Assembly: GCF_050574275.1 (NCBI RefSeq)
Contig: NZ_CP192260.1
Location: 434,001 to 498,000 of the forward strand
DNA: 64,000 nt
Direction: 5' to 3'
From: Virgibacillus_F flavescens
GTDB lineage: Bacteria; Bacillota; Bacilli; Bacillales; Amphibacillaceae
Part shown: one piece after another, positions 7,868 through 16,836 of the stretch
How positions within the stretch are numbered: position 1 is the stretch's first letter
Layout of the letters: every line of letters begins with the position of its first letter
Notes under the pieces: generated by a model
Told to the model about the DNA's origin: nothing
What the model saw: only the letters and a program-made list of their open reading frames with translations
The model's database searches: none
Made by a program: the position numbers and the translations under genes

Positions 7868-9103
7868 ATGATGAAACAGGATTTAATTAATCGCCTTACT
7901 ACATACGCAAAGATAGATACACAATCTAATGAAAAAAGCGCGAATACTCCTTCAACACCAGGACAATTGGTTTTAGCAAACCTTTTAGTAGACGAATTAA
8001 AACAAATTGGCATGAGTGACGTCACAATCGATGAAAACGGCTATGTAATGGCTACTTTGCCTGCCAACACCGATAAGGATATCCCGACAATTGGCTTTCT
8101 GGCCCACGTCGACACGGCTACAGATTTCACAGGAAAAAACGTGAACCCACAGCTTGTAGAAAACTATGACGGAAACGACCTGGTTCTAAATAAGGAATTA
8201 AAAGTTGTGTTATCCAGCAAGGAATTTCCTGAGCTTCCAGATTACAAAGGACACACATTGATCACCACGGACGGCACGACGCTGCTCGGTGCAGATAATA
8301 AAGCAGGCATTGCAGAGATAATGACCGCGATGGCATATTTGATTAACCACCCAGAGGTCAAACATGGTAAAATACGTGTCGCTTTTACTCCTGATGAAGA
8401 AATTGGACTTGGGCCACACAAATTCAATGTTGATGAATTTAATGCCAAGTTTGCTTATACCATGGATGGCGGACCGCTTGGCGAGCTGCAATTTGAAAGC
8501 TTCAATGCGGCTGCTGCAGAAATTACATTTATTGGAAATAGCGTCCATCCCGGAACCGCTAAAAATAAAATGGTGAACGCTGCCACGATGGCAGCAGCGT
8601 TTATCGGGAAATTTCCAAAACAGGAAACTCCGGAGCACACGGAAAAATATGAAGGATTTTATCACTTGAGTTCACTAAATGGCGACGTTGAAAGTACAGT
8701 TATTTCATACATTATCAGGGATTTTGACAGGGACGGTTTTGAATCGCGTAAAGCCTTTATGGAAAAGGCAGTTGCTGAGGTAAAAGAGGAATTCGGCGAA
8801 CAACGCGTTCAACTTAAGATGGAAGATCAATATTATAATATGGGTGAAAAAATTGAACCTGTTAAGGAAATTGTGGACATCGCTCAGAAGGCAATGGAAA
8901 ATCTGGACATAAAGCCTTTAATTAAACCTGTCCGTGGTGGAACGGATGGATCACAGCTCTCCTATATGGGTCTCCCAACACCAAATATTTTCACAGGCGG
9001 CGAAAACTACCACGGTAAATTTGAATACATCTCCGTTAATAACATGGAAAAAGCCACAAACGTTATTATAGAGATTAGCAGATTGTTTGAAGAAACGAAT
9101 TAA
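7868..9103 (+). CDS. pepT: Peptidase T (aminotripeptidase)
   Basis: About 411 residues of the M20B zinc peptidase family, releasing N-terminal residues from tripeptides in the cytoplasm. Metal-site motifs are in place: GFLAHVDTA (His and Asp), GADNKAGIAE, the catalytic TPDEEIGLG, MDGG and the C-terminal RGGTDGSQLS plus FTGGENYHGKFE. AGGAG at 7857-7861 gives six and nine bases of spacing to the ATGs at 7868 and 7871; the ATG at 7862 overlaps it and is rejected. It is followed by a strong terminator. Confidence 0.95.
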   Translation: MMKQDLINRLTTYAKIDTQSNEKSANTPSTPGQLVLANLLVDELKQIGMSDVTIDENGYVMATLPANTDKDIPTIGFLAHVDTATDFTGKNVNPQLVENYDGNDLVLNKELKVVLSSKEFPELPDYKGHTLITTDGTTLLGADNKAGIAEIMTAMAYLINHPEVKHGKIRVAFTPDEEIGLGPHKFNVDEFNAKFAYTMDGGPLGELQFESFNAAAAEITFIGNSVHPGTAKNKMVNAATMAAAFIGKFPKQETPEHTEKYEGFYHLSSLNGDVESTVISYIIRDFDRDGFESRKAFMEKAVAEVKEEFGEQRVQLKMEDQYYNMGEKIEPVKEIVDIAQKAMENLDIKPLIKPVRGGTDGSQLSYMGLPTPNIFTGGENYHGKFEYISVNNMEKATNVIIEISRLFEETN

Positions 9104-9110
9104 CTGCCAA

Positions 9111-9148
9111 AAAGGGTGCTGCCGTTATGAACGGTAGCACCCTTTTTT
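9111..9148 (+). terminator. Intrinsic terminator of pepT
   Basis: Arms GGGTGCTGCCGTT/AACGGTAGCACCC with a six-T tract. Confidence 0.9.
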
Positions 9149-9390
9149 GCGCATCAACATGGAGAAATCGAGCAGGTGGTTGTTGGTATCGCGCAGCCTC
9201 GCGAGTAATTCGCGCGACCCTCTGTAAATATCGTGCAATGACTGGATGGTGCGCTATATTCAGCTGATGGCGTTCGTTTTTCTATTGACTATGCGCGACT
9301 TACAGGTATCCATGCGCGATTCTCAGACTTCTCCGCGCGATTACTCACCGGCAACGCGCGATTCGCGGCTCTTAGTACGCTATTCCAACC
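9147..9390. repeat. 21-bp-period degenerate array A, TGCGCGA core
   Basis: Twelve units begin at 9147, 9168, 9189, 9210, 9231, 9249, 9270, 9291, 9312, 9333, 9354 and 9375. Every step is 21 bp except one of 18. Each unit keeps a core near NTGCGCGA (for example ATGCGCGACT, ATGCGCGATT, CCGCGCGATT, ACGCGCGATT) while the remaining 13 or so bases vary freely. Base composition is far richer in CpG than the surroundings. It fills the gap between the convergent pepT and NAD(P)-binding genes and overlaps the last codons of the latter. Reading through it in one frame gives a heptad-like RDxxxxx peptide, but with an in-frame stop. Confidence 0.85.
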
Positions 9391-9992
9391 CGACTTTTCA
9401 AGAAATCTTCACTATTAATAAGAGAATAAGTAAAATTTGCCGTATCTCCGACTGTGATTCGATTTCCACCTTCGGGAAGCGCATTTTTCTCTACACGATA
9501 ATTTCCTTCTGCTTCTCCTTCGGGCAAATACGTTGGACAAACTACCGTCCAATCCAAATCAGTCTTCTCAAGATAATGAAAGGCAGTCAGGTGATCCTCT
9601 GCTGCTGTGGTTTTTCTTCGCTTCGATTCATTCGACTGAAAACGGTATAAATCTGGCTCTGTTCGGCTGTTTAGTATACCTGCTGTGCCAATTGTAATTA
9701 TCCGAGAAATATTATTTTGCTTCATTGCGTCAACTATTCCCGGCATGCTTCGCTGTAATGTATTATTTTTATCTGTATTTAACGCGCTTATAACAAGATC
9801 CATCTCTTTCATCGCTCTGTTTAAATCGTTGTTATTGAGGACATCGCCTTTAAAAATGGTTAAGGAATCATCTGGCATATTAAGCTTTTCCGGTGTTCGA
9901 ACGAACGCGGTCACATCATGCTGATCAGCTAATGCTTGCTCAGCAATTTTTTGACCGACTCTGCCTGAAGCACCTAATACTAAAATTTTCAT
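9372..9992 (-). CDS. NAD(P)H-binding atypical SDR (NmrA/YwnB-like)
   Basis: 206 residues. The N-terminal GASGRVGQKIAE is a Rossmann GxxGxxG motif typical of NAD(P)-binding atypical short-chain dehydrogenases. The DLVISAL and IITIGTAGIL segments complete the central sheet. A TDLDWTVVCPTYLPEG stretch is typical of the family (LDWTIVRP). It has no classical YxxxK catalytic pair, so it may be a sensor, flavin reductase or isomerase-like enzyme. The hydrolase gene lies 15 bp upstream on the same strand, so the two are likely co-transcribed. Confidence 0.82.
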   Translation of the reverse strand: MKILVLGASGRVGQKIAEQALADQHDVTAFVRTPEKLNMPDDSLTIFKGDVLNNNDLNRAMKEMDLVISALNTDKNNTLQRSMPGIVDAMKQNNISRIITIGTAGILNSRTEPDLYRFQSNESKRRKTTAAEDHLTAFHYLEKTDLDWTVVCPTYLPEGEAEGNYRVEKNALPEGGNRITVGDTANFTYSLINSEDFLKSRVGIAY

Positions 9993-10007
9993 ACGAGTAC
10001 TCCTCCC

Positions 10008-10616
10008 CTATCCAAAATACGTCTGGAACCACTCGGAAGCTTTCTCAACCTCTGCCCGTGACAACTGATGACCATTCATTTCCCAATGAAGGTCTACTTT
10101 AGCATTCGCTTCTTCCAAAAGTTTCTTTAATTCCTGTGATTCTTCCGGCTTACAAAGTGGATCATTTTTCCCTGCAGCAATTAGTACTGGGTTATTTGTT
10201 AAATCAGGAATTTTCACGCCTCTTCTTGGCACCATTGGATGATGCAGTACTGCACCTTTTAGTGAGTTTTCAATATGAAACAGCATACTCGCAGCGATAT
10301 TCGCTCCATTTGAATAACCAATCGCAACCACATTATCCCGATCGAAATCATGATCCTTAGCTGCCTGGTCAACAAAATCATTTAATTCATTTGTTCGAAA
10401 GAGGAGATCTTCTTCATCAAAAACGCCTTCTTCTAATCGGCGGAAGAATCGAGGCATCCCATTTTCACTGACGTTTCCTTGCACACTTAGAACGGATGCA
10501 GTTGGATCCACCATCTCTGCCAGTGGTAACAAATCCTGCTCGGTTCCTCCCGTTCCGTGCAGAAGCAGGAGGGTTGGTTTATTTTTATCTGAACCTTCGT
10601 TATATACGTACTTCAT
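10008..10616 (-). CDS. Alpha/beta hydrolase (carboxylesterase/phospholipase type)
   Basis: 202 residues. LLLHGTGGTEQDLLPLA gives the oxyanion HG motif, GYSNGANIA the nucleophile elbow (GxSxG, Ser in GYSNG), KNDPLCKPEE the acid region, and EMNGHQLS the catalytic histidine. This is the compact YodD/MhqD-like esterase group, which in B. subtilis belongs to quinone and aldehyde stress operons. A related role beside the NAD(P)-binding protein is plausible but only inference. An AAAGGATGA ribosome site precedes ATG 10616. Confidence 0.82.
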   Translation of the reverse strand: MKYVYNEGSDKNKPTLLLLHGTGGTEQDLLPLAEMVDPTASVLSVQGNVSENGMPRFFRRLEEGVFDEEDLLFRTNELNDFVDQAAKDHDFDRDNVVAIGYSNGANIAASMLFHIENSLKGAVLHHPMVPRRGVKIPDLTNNPVLIAAGKNDPLCKPEESQELKKLLEEANAKVDLHWEMNGHQLSRAEVEKASEWFQTYFG

Positions 10617-10783
10617 CTAATCATCCTTTCATTAAATATCTTTCATTCACTGTATTAAATAACCCCGTATCTAGCAATCAATTACACTTGGAAATTTTTC
10701 ACCAAAAAATCACGTGAAGTCATAGTCGCAGTCGTGATATACTAATAAATACGGTTACTAATTCAAGGGGAGCGTTACAACAG

Positions 10784-11788
10784 ATGGATAATAAGCGAAT
10801 ACCGATTACGTTACTAATCTCGGTAACTGTATTACTTTCAGCATGTACAGAATCAATTGTTACTGACCACTCAAATACAAAGGAAACTACAGTTGAACCA
10901 AAACAACATACATTGGAGAAAGACCAATCTTTACCCGAGTCCCCGTTACAGACTGACGATCAGGGAGAAGCTGTAAAAGAACTTCAAACAGCATTGAATA
11001 AAATTGGATATAAGCTATCTGTATCTGGAACATATGATGCAGAAACGTCAAAAGCAATTAAAGATTTTCAGTCACAGCAAGCAAAGCTTCCCATATCAGG
11101 TATCTATAATCAGGCGACTAAAAATTGGCTAAATAAAGCTATAAATGGAGAGTTCACGGTTAATCCCGGGAAAGGAAGTGTACCTATTTCTAATCCAAAC
11201 GAAACAGTTATTGTTACTAATCCAACTGATAGACTAGTTCTGGTAAACAAGAATCATTCCTTACCATCAGACTATATTCCAGAGGATTTGATTGCACCAA
11301 ACGTGCCTTTCCCATTCACACAGGATTTGCCCAAACGGTATATGCGCAAGGAAGCTGCACATGCGCTCGAGGATTTAGTCAAAGCTTCCGAAAAAGCAGG
11401 GGTAGAGTTATACGCTCAATCCGGTTTCCGTTCCTATGACAGGCAGGAATCCATCTTCGCTTCTAATGCGGCAAGAGACGGTGAAGAGGCTGCCAATAAA
11501 TATAGCGCAAGACCTGGGGAAAGTGAACATCAGACAGGTTTAACAATGGATGTCACAAGTCCAGCTATTAATTTTAACTTAAATACGAACTTTGGTGATA
11601 CAGAAGAAGGTAAATGGGTAAAAGCACATGCCCATGAGTATGGTTTTATCATTCGGTATCCGAAAGGTAAAGAAGATATCACGAAGTATCAGTTTGAACC
11701 TTGGCATCTACGTTACGTTGGAAAAGAAGCCGCGACAGTTATTCATGAAAAAGGAATTACATTAGAAGAATATCTTGGCGTTGCATAA
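10784..11788 (+). CDS. D-alanyl-D-alanine carboxypeptidase (VanY type) lipoprotein with peptidoglycan-binding domain
   Basis: 334 residues. A lipoprotein signal ends in LLSAC (Cys at about 21), so it is anchored outside the membrane. A peptidoglycan-binding_1 repeat spans about 60-120 (AVKELQTALNKIGYKL...AIKDFQSQ...ATKNWL). The zinc peptidase domain of the M15B family follows, with SEHQTGLTMDV (HxxxxxxD zinc ligands) and EPWHLRYVG (catalytic Glu, His ligand). It trims the stem peptide of peptidoglycan. No vancomycin resistance genes are nearby, so this is a housekeeping VanY. It is monocistronic with a downstream terminator. Confidence 0.92.
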   Translation: MDNKRIPITLLISVTVLLSACTESIVTDHSNTKETTVEPKQHTLEKDQSLPESPLQTDDQGEAVKELQTALNKIGYKLSVSGTYDAETSKAIKDFQSQQAKLPISGIYNQATKNWLNKAINGEFTVNPGKGSVPISNPNETVIVTNPTDRLVLVNKNHSLPSDYIPEDLIAPNVPFPFTQDLPKRYMRKEAAHALEDLVKASEKAGVELYAQSGFRSYDRQESIFASNAARDGEEAANKYSARPGESEHQTGLTMDVTSPAINFNLNTNFGDTEEGKWVKAHAHEYGFIIRYPKGKEDITKYQFEPWHLRYVGKEAATVIHEKGITLEEYLGVA

Positions 11789-11794
11789 GAGAGG

Positions 11795-11824
11795 AGATCC
11801 GGTATAACCGGGTCTTTTTTTTTA
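11795..11824 (+). terminator. Intrinsic terminator of the VanY-type gene
   Basis: Arms AGATCCGGT/ACCGGGTCT followed by nine T residues. Confidence 0.85.
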
Positions 11825-11895
11825 CATAAAAATAATCTTCATTTATTTATTAAATGAGCTTACTCCTTTCATATAATAGAATACTGTTTAAACGA

Positions 11896-12429
11896 CTACA
11901 CGATATTATAATGGTTCTTTTTTGACACTGCATCAATCTTTCGGTCCAGAACACGAATGCGTTCCATCGCTTCATCATCGCTAATTGTCCGATAATGATG
12001 CTTACCATCAGATTCCTCATCAGCTTCATCCGCAAGCGAAACTACATATTGAAGTGGCTTCAGGTTCAGATGACCTTCAGGTAAATACGAATCTGTGTGC
12101 AACAATATTGCCACAGCAATCTCTTTCGCTGCATGGCGGTCCTCACCAATTCGAATTAACAGCTTATGCGCACGGCTGGCTCCTTTTATCGCATGAATAT
12201 CGTTCTCGCGATACAATTCGTAATCCCATTCACCATCCCGGTACCATGTGTAATGTCCGACATCATGAAGTAACGCTGCCTTCGTCACCAAATCCGGATC
12301 CACATTGTGCTCCTTTGCAAACTGTAACGCATACTCTGCTACTCTGATTGCATGCGCCATACCAGAACGCTTTAGATATTTTTGTGTGATTGGATGTGTA
12401 ACTATCTCCTCAAGTGTTACGTTTCTCAT
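11896..12429 (-). CDS. HD-domain phosphohydrolase
   Basis: 177 residues. The HD motif is complete: H25 in the helix GMAHAIRVAEYA, LLHDVGH (about 52-58), a conserved LLHTDSYL and the terminal D in SLADEADEES. It is similar to the small YedJ/YpgQ-type HD nucleotide or phosphate hydrolases. Metal-dependent phosphomonoesterase or pyrophosphatase activity is expected; the substrate is unknown. An AGGAGGTAAAG ribosome site precedes ATG 12429. It is divergent from fruR. Confidence 0.82.
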   Translation of the reverse strand: MRNVTLEEIVTHPITQKYLKRSGMAHAIRVAEYALQFAKEHNVDPDLVTKAALLHDVGHYTWYRDGEWDYELYRENDIHAIKGASRAHKLLIRIGEDRHAAKEIAVAILLHTDSYLPEGHLNLKPLQYVVSLADEADEESDGKHHYRTISDDEAMERIRVLDRKIDAVSKKNHYNIV

Positions 12430-12574
12430 CTTTACCTCCTCCTTCCATGATTCTCCTTCTAACTCTGCATTCTATGTTAATAAAAATATATTGTTAAATA
12501 CAATAGCACTGTGCTAGCGGTTTTGCAATATATATTTGCCACAAACAACCTCTTTCAAACATTTACCAAAGTTA

Positions 12575-12637
12575 TTGATTGTTTTTGATTGATTATGATT
12601 ATATTTGATTGATTTATGCAACCGCTTCCTTTATACT
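12575..12637 (+). promoter_or_regulatory. fru operon promoter with 10-bp-phased TTGATTG operators and a cre-like site
   Basis: A sigma-A promoter: -35 TTGATT (12609-12614), 17-bp spacer, -10 TATACT (12632-12637). Upstream and overlapping are direct repeats TTGATTG at 12575, 12585 and 12605 with a weaker copy at 12595, spaced exactly one helical turn apart. This looks like a DeoR-family (FruR) operator array. A catabolite-responsive-element-like TGCAACCGCTTCCT (12617-12630) sits between -35 and -10. Confidence 0.6.
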
Positions 12638-12667
12638 AGGTTTAATCAGATAGTAAGGATGATGTAA

Positions 12668-13414
12668 ATGCTAACAAATGAACGATACGATATCATATTG
12701 CATGTTTTAAATGACAAACAAACGATTACAATACAAGACATAATCGAAGCAACTTCCGCTTCGGAATCCACTATTCGCCGTGACCTTACGGAATTGGAAA
12801 ATGCAAATAAGCTAAAGCGTATTCACGGTGGCGCAACGCTGACTGAAAAAAAACTTCAGGAATACAGTATCGCTGAGAAATCAACCAGAAACCTTCACGA
12901 TAAGCAATCGATTGCCAAACTGGCAGCGAGTTTTATCCAGAATGAGGATTGCATCTTTCTAGACGCTGGTACTACGACACTTCAGCTGATACCCCATTTG
13001 AAGAATAAACAGGTTGTGGTTGTCACAAATGGACTAACACATGTCGACCTATTGAATGAACATAACATTAAAACCTATCTGACCGGCGGATTTTTGAAAC
13101 AAAAAACGAGTGCACTTGTGGGACAGCAAGCAGTACAGTCTTTACAGAATTATCGCTTTGATAAATGTTTTCTTGGAGTTAATGGATTCCACCATGATCT
13201 CGGATATACAACTCCAGACCCAGAGGAGGCAAGCGTTAAACAAACGGCCCACTCGCTCGCCAGAGAAACATACGTGCTGGCAGATTCGACAAAACTTAAC
13301 AAAGTGAGTTTTGCCAGAATATGCGACATTGCAGAAGCATCGTTGATTACCAACCCTTTACCGGAAAAAGATTCCGGCATCTTATCAAAACAAACAACGA
13401 TTGAGGTGGTTTAA
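12668..13414 (+). CDS. fruR: DeoR-family transcriptional repressor of the fructose operon
   Basis: 248 residues. An N-terminal winged helix-turn-helix (about 5-55, ESTIRRDLTEL recognition helix) ends in the family hallmark RIHGGATL. The C-terminal DeoR sensor domain follows with FLDAGTTTLQLIPHL, GQQAVQSL and the conserved DKCFLGVNGF and VLADSTKLN. It is expected to repress the operon and to be released by fructose-1-phosphate. It is the first gene, two bp before fruK, so it represses its own transcription through the TTGATTG array upstream. Confidence 0.92.
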   Translation: MLTNERYDIILHVLNDKQTITIQDIIEATSASESTIRRDLTELENANKLKRIHGGATLTEKKLQEYSIAEKSTRNLHDKQSIAKLAASFIQNEDCIFLDAGTTTLQLIPHLKNKQVVVVTNGLTHVDLLNEHNIKTYLTGGFLKQKTSALVGQQAVQSLQNYRFDKCFLGVNGFHHDLGYTTPDPEEASVKQTAHSLARETYVLADSTKLNKVSFARICDIAEASLITNPLPEKDSGILSKQTTIEVV

Positions 13415-13416
13415 CC

Positions 13417-14346
13417 ATGATTTACACCTGTACGATTACTCCATCGATAGATTATACGGTTTATTTACCTGAATTTAATCAGGGAAAGTTAAACCGTTCG
13501 AATGAAGTTTATTATTTTCCGGGTGGAAAGGGAATAAATGTTTCCCGTGTATTGAACCGACTGCAAGTAAAGAGTATCGCACTTGGCTTCGCGGGAGGTT
13601 TTACAGGTGAATACATCCGCAATTTTTTACAGAATGAAGGAATTGAAACGAAATTCATTGAAACTGCAGATCCGACGCGTATCAATGTAAAAATAAAGGC
13701 GGCAGAAGAATCCGAATTGAACGGCCCTGGTCCAGATACGACGCATGAACAGCGCAAACAGCTTCTAGCCTATTTAGAAGACTTGGAAGCTGATGACTGG
13801 TTTGTGTTAGCTGGAAGCCTGCCGGATTCGTTTCCGGACTCCTTTTATCAGGCAATAGCTACAAGGTGTCACAAGAATGGAATCCACTTTGTACTGGATA
13901 CATCAGGCAGTGCTTTAAAAGAATTGATTAATTCGCAGCCATTCCTGATTAAACCCAATCAGCACGAACTCGGTGACTTATTTGAAACAACCATTCAGAC
14001 GAAAAGCGAAGCGATTTTTTATGCCAGAAAGCTTGTGGAAAGCGGAATTACATGCGTGATTGTATCTATGGGTGGACACGGAGCTATTTTAGTAACAAAG
14101 GATCAATCCCTTATTGCAGAAGCTCCACCCGGGCAGGTAGTCAATACAGTTGGCGCCGGTGATTCCCTAGTCTCCGGATTTCTTGCATCCTACGTTCAGC
14201 ATAACGATGTTAAAGAAGCGTTTCGTTATGGAGTGGCCAGTGGGAGCGCCTCAGCTTTTCGTACCGATCTATGTGAGAAGACAGATGTTGACGTTTTGGT
14301 CCCAAAGGTTAAAATTCATCATTACAAGGAAGAGGATGTGAGCTAA
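13417..14346 (+). CDS. fruK: 1-phosphofructokinase
   Basis: 309 residues of the PfkB sugar-kinase family. PGGKGINVSRVL (about 31-42) is signature 1 and NTVGAGDSLVSGFL (about 244-257) is signature 2, containing the catalytic base aspartate. It phosphorylates fructose-1-phosphate, the product of FruA, to fructose-1,6-bisphosphate. Its stop codon abuts the GTG of fruA without a gap, indicating translational coupling. Confidence 0.95.
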   Translation: MIYTCTITPSIDYTVYLPEFNQGKLNRSNEVYYFPGGKGINVSRVLNRLQVKSIALGFAGGFTGEYIRNFLQNEGIETKFIETADPTRINVKIKAAEESELNGPGPDTTHEQRKQLLAYLEDLEADDWFVLAGSLPDSFPDSFYQAIATRCHKNGIHFVLDTSGSALKELINSQPFLIKPNQHELGDLFETTIQTKSEAIFYARKLVESGITCVIVSMGGHGAILVTKDQSLIAEAPPGQVVNTVGAGDSLVSGFLASYVQHNDVKEAFRYGVASGSASAFRTDLCEKTDVDVLVPKVKIHHYKEEDVS

Positions 14347-16224
14347 GTGAAGATTACTGAACTATTAAGTCAGGATACGATAATTCTCGATTTACAGGCA
14401 CAATCAAAGAACGATGCGTTAAACGAACTGGCTAACCAGCTTGATCATGCCGGAAAGTTGAACGATAAGCAATCTTTCATCAAAGATATTTTCACTCGTG
14501 AGGAACAAAGTACAACAGGAATTGGCGAAAGCATTGCGATTCCGCATGCGAAATCTGCCGCTGTTAAGAATCCGGCAATTGCATTTGGTCGCTCCAAACC
14601 AGGAATTGATTTTGATTCATTGGATGGTCAGCCAGCACATTTATTTTTTATGATTGCTGCCAGTGATGGCGCAAATAATGATCACTTGGAAGCCTTATCC
14701 CGACTTTCCACATTTTTAATGGATGAAGCGTTTCGAGCAAAAATATCGCAAGCTGCAACCAAGGAAGAAGTATTAGACGCAGTAAATGCAAAAGAATTGG
14801 AAGTTGACGAACCCGAAGAAACAACAAGTAAGGGAAATAAAATTCTTGCAGTCACTGCTTGTCCAACCGGAATCGCCCACACCTACATGGCTGCTGAAAA
14901 ACTGAATGAAACAGCAAAAGAAATGGGTATTGCCATTAAAGTGGAAACAAACGGGTCAAGTGGTGTAAAAAATCGGTTAACGGATGCTGAAATTGCTGAT
15001 GCCGACACGATTATTGTAGCTGCTGATACAAAGGTTGAAATGGCTCGATTTGCTGGTAAACACGTGATTGAAACGGGTGTTGGAAAAGCTATCCACGAAA
15101 CAAAAGATTTATTAACTAAAGCAGTGAATCAGGATGCAGCCATTTATCATCCGGACAAATCAGAAACGTCCACCGGTGAAAATGAATCGAGAAGCGGGTT
15201 TTATAAACACTTAATGAATGGTGTTTCTAACATGCTTCCATTCGTAGTTGGTGGCGGTATACTGATTGCAATATCATTCTTCTGGGGCATTGAATCAGAT
15301 AATGAATTCGCTGCTATGCTTAGTACCATAGGTGGCGATAAAGCGTTATATCTAATGGTTCCCGTTCTAGCTGGGTTTATTGCTTCAAGTATTGCTGATC
15401 GACCGGGCTTTGCACCAGGTATGGTCGGAGGATTTATTGCCATTACTGTTACAGAAGCTGAAGGTGCTGCCATGGGTTCCGGATTTCTCGGAGGCTTAAT
15501 TGCCGGTTTTCTTGCTGGTTATGTAACATTACTGATCAAAAAAACACTTTCTGGACTGCCAGATGCATTAGAAGGATTAAAACCTGTACTATTTTATCCA
15601 GTATTCAGTATCGCAATTACCGGCATTATTATGATGCTAATTAACCCACCATTAACGATGATTTATACAGGTCTTACCTCATTTTTGGAAGGAATGGGTG
15701 GAACAAATCAAATCTTACTTGGACTGATATTAGGTGCGATGATGGCTTTTGACATGGGGGGCCCTGTTAATAAAGCTGCCTATACATTTGGACTTGCAAC
15801 GCTCGCTACTGGTAACTATACAATTATTGCTACAGTAATGGCGGCTGGTATGGTTCCACCGCTTGGAATGGCATTGGCTACCACATTATTTAAAAATCGC
15901 TTTACAAAAACGGAGCGCGAAGCTGGAAAAACAGCGTACGCTCTGGGAGCATGCTTTATCACAGAAGGGGTTATTCCTCTTGCAGCTGCCGATCCTGCAC
16001 GGGTTATCCCGTCTGTAATGACTGGTGCAGCAGTCACTGGAGCACTTACCATGGCCTTCGAAATTGTATTGAAGGCACCTCATGGCGGGGTATTTGTTAT
16101 CGGCCTTGTAGATGGCGGTATTATAAAAATACTATTGTACATCCTCGCAATTATAGCTGGAATGATCGTCACAGCCGTAATGGCGGGATTATTGAAGAAG
16201 AACCTGACAAATCAAACGGTATAA
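14347..16224 (+). CDS. fruA: PTS fructose transporter, EIIABC fusion
   Basis: 625 residues with all three PTS domains. IIA (1-150) has phospho-acceptor His67 in AIPHAKS. IIB (165-265) has phospho-Cys173 in ACPTGIAHTYMAAE. IIC (about 290-620) is a multi-helix membrane transporter containing the FDMGGPVNKAAY and ITEGVIPLAAADP motifs. It imports fructose and releases fructose-1-phosphate to FruK. It starts at GTG directly after the fruK stop. The domain order A-B-C matches B. subtilis FruA. Confidence 0.95.
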   Translation: MKITELLSQDTIILDLQAQSKNDALNELANQLDHAGKLNDKQSFIKDIFTREEQSTTGIGESIAIPHAKSAAVKNPAIAFGRSKPGIDFDSLDGQPAHLFFMIAASDGANNDHLEALSRLSTFLMDEAFRAKISQAATKEEVLDAVNAKELEVDEPEETTSKGNKILAVTACPTGIAHTYMAAEKLNETAKEMGIAIKVETNGSSGVKNRLTDAEIADADTIIVAADTKVEMARFAGKHVIETGVGKAIHETKDLLTKAVNQDAAIYHPDKSETSTGENESRSGFYKHLMNGVSNMLPFVVGGGILIAISFFWGIESDNEFAAMLSTIGGDKALYLMVPVLAGFIASSIADRPGFAPGMVGGFIAITVTEAEGAAMGSGFLGGLIAGFLAGYVTLLIKKTLSGLPDALEGLKPVLFYPVFSIAITGIIMMLINPPLTMIYTGLTSFLEGMGGTNQILLGLILGAMMAFDMGGPVNKAAYTFGLATLATGNYTIIATVMAAGMVPPLGMALATTLFKNRFTKTEREAGKTAYALGACFITEGVIPLAAADPARVIPSVMTGAAVTGALTMAFEIVLKAPHGGVFVIGLVDGGIIKILLYILAIIAGMIVTAVMAGLLKKNLTNQTV

Positions 16225-16225
16225 T

Positions 16226-16262
16226 AAAAAAGGGCTTTCCTTTGCTGGAAAGCTCTTTTTTT
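16226..16262 (+). terminator. Intrinsic terminator of the fru operon
   Basis: Arms AAAAAGGGCTTTCC/GGAAAGCTCTTTTTTT around TTTGCT. Confidence 0.9.
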
Positions 16263-16402
16263 GCACAAAAAATTTAGAGCAAATGACGGTATATAATTTA
16301 AACTTCAGCAATCTATTATTGTAGTTAACGACGCAAAATCTCTATACTGCGAATTAACTTTCGGATTACTTCTATAGCTGTACAGAATCATTCCGAAGGA
16401 AA

Positions 16403-16672
16403 TTGAAAAAGTTACATGAAGTACAAATTAAGAGAATCTGCGATCGCATCATCGAATTCACTTCGCTTTCCGTGGGCACGGCTTCAGCTTCCTTGCCCCG
16501 GCAAGGGGTATGCAAACGTTGTCCGCAAAGGACGGTTTTAGTTTGCCCTCCTCTTTAAACCGCTTTCCTGCTTAGATCTTCAGCTCGCGCTGTTCCCACA
16601 GGAGTCTCGTGAATTCGATGATGCTGGATTGATGTGCGAAAGTGAAATCTTAATATCTATCCCTTTTTCAGT
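16403..16672. repeat. Structured intergenic element (i): ACTGAAAAAG-ended, 16-bp inner inverted repeat
   Basis: A 270-bp noncoding element in reverse orientation. It is bounded by TGAAAAAGTTACATG (16404-16418) and CCCTTTTTCAGT (16661-16672). Inside is a perfect 16-bp inverted repeat GCATCATCGAATTCAC (16446-16461 and 16609-16624). Between these lies the A module, with the hairpin GTCCGCAAAGGAC, an enclosing GCAAAC/GTTTGC stem and a GTGGG/CCCAC end stem. The wider 16.3-17.05 kb gap also holds GCGAATTAACT (about 16350) shared with the 37 and 42 kb copies, and a decayed B module at about 16778-16835. Confidence 0.75.
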
Positions 16673-16836
16673 TGCTAGTGCATCGGCGTTTTTTCTTCAC
16701 TGCTGTTGTATACACTATAACAAGGACTGAACTAAGAGTTGCCATCAAATCCATTTATTAAGGGATTTTTCGCTGCTACCAGTCGACTTCTGAGGTAGGA
16801 CGAGCATAGGTAAGACCTGGATCGCGCTAGTATGTC

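Noticed and set aside
8210..8665. A 151-codon minus-strand frame inside pepT
   Set aside because: Antisense shadow of a well-supported gene with intact catalytic motifs.
9147..9390. CRISPR array
   Set aside because: Only about 8 bases per unit are conserved, spacing is too short, and no cas genes are present.
9246..9650. A 134-codon plus-strand frame starting inside array A
   Set aside because: It is made of array units and then runs antisense through the NAD(P)-binding gene; no ribosome site and no family match.
12510..12530. A second cre-like site (TTGCAAAACCGCTAGCAC on the minus strand) before the HD gene
   Set aside because: Too many mismatches to the consensus to call; noted only as a possible accessory site.
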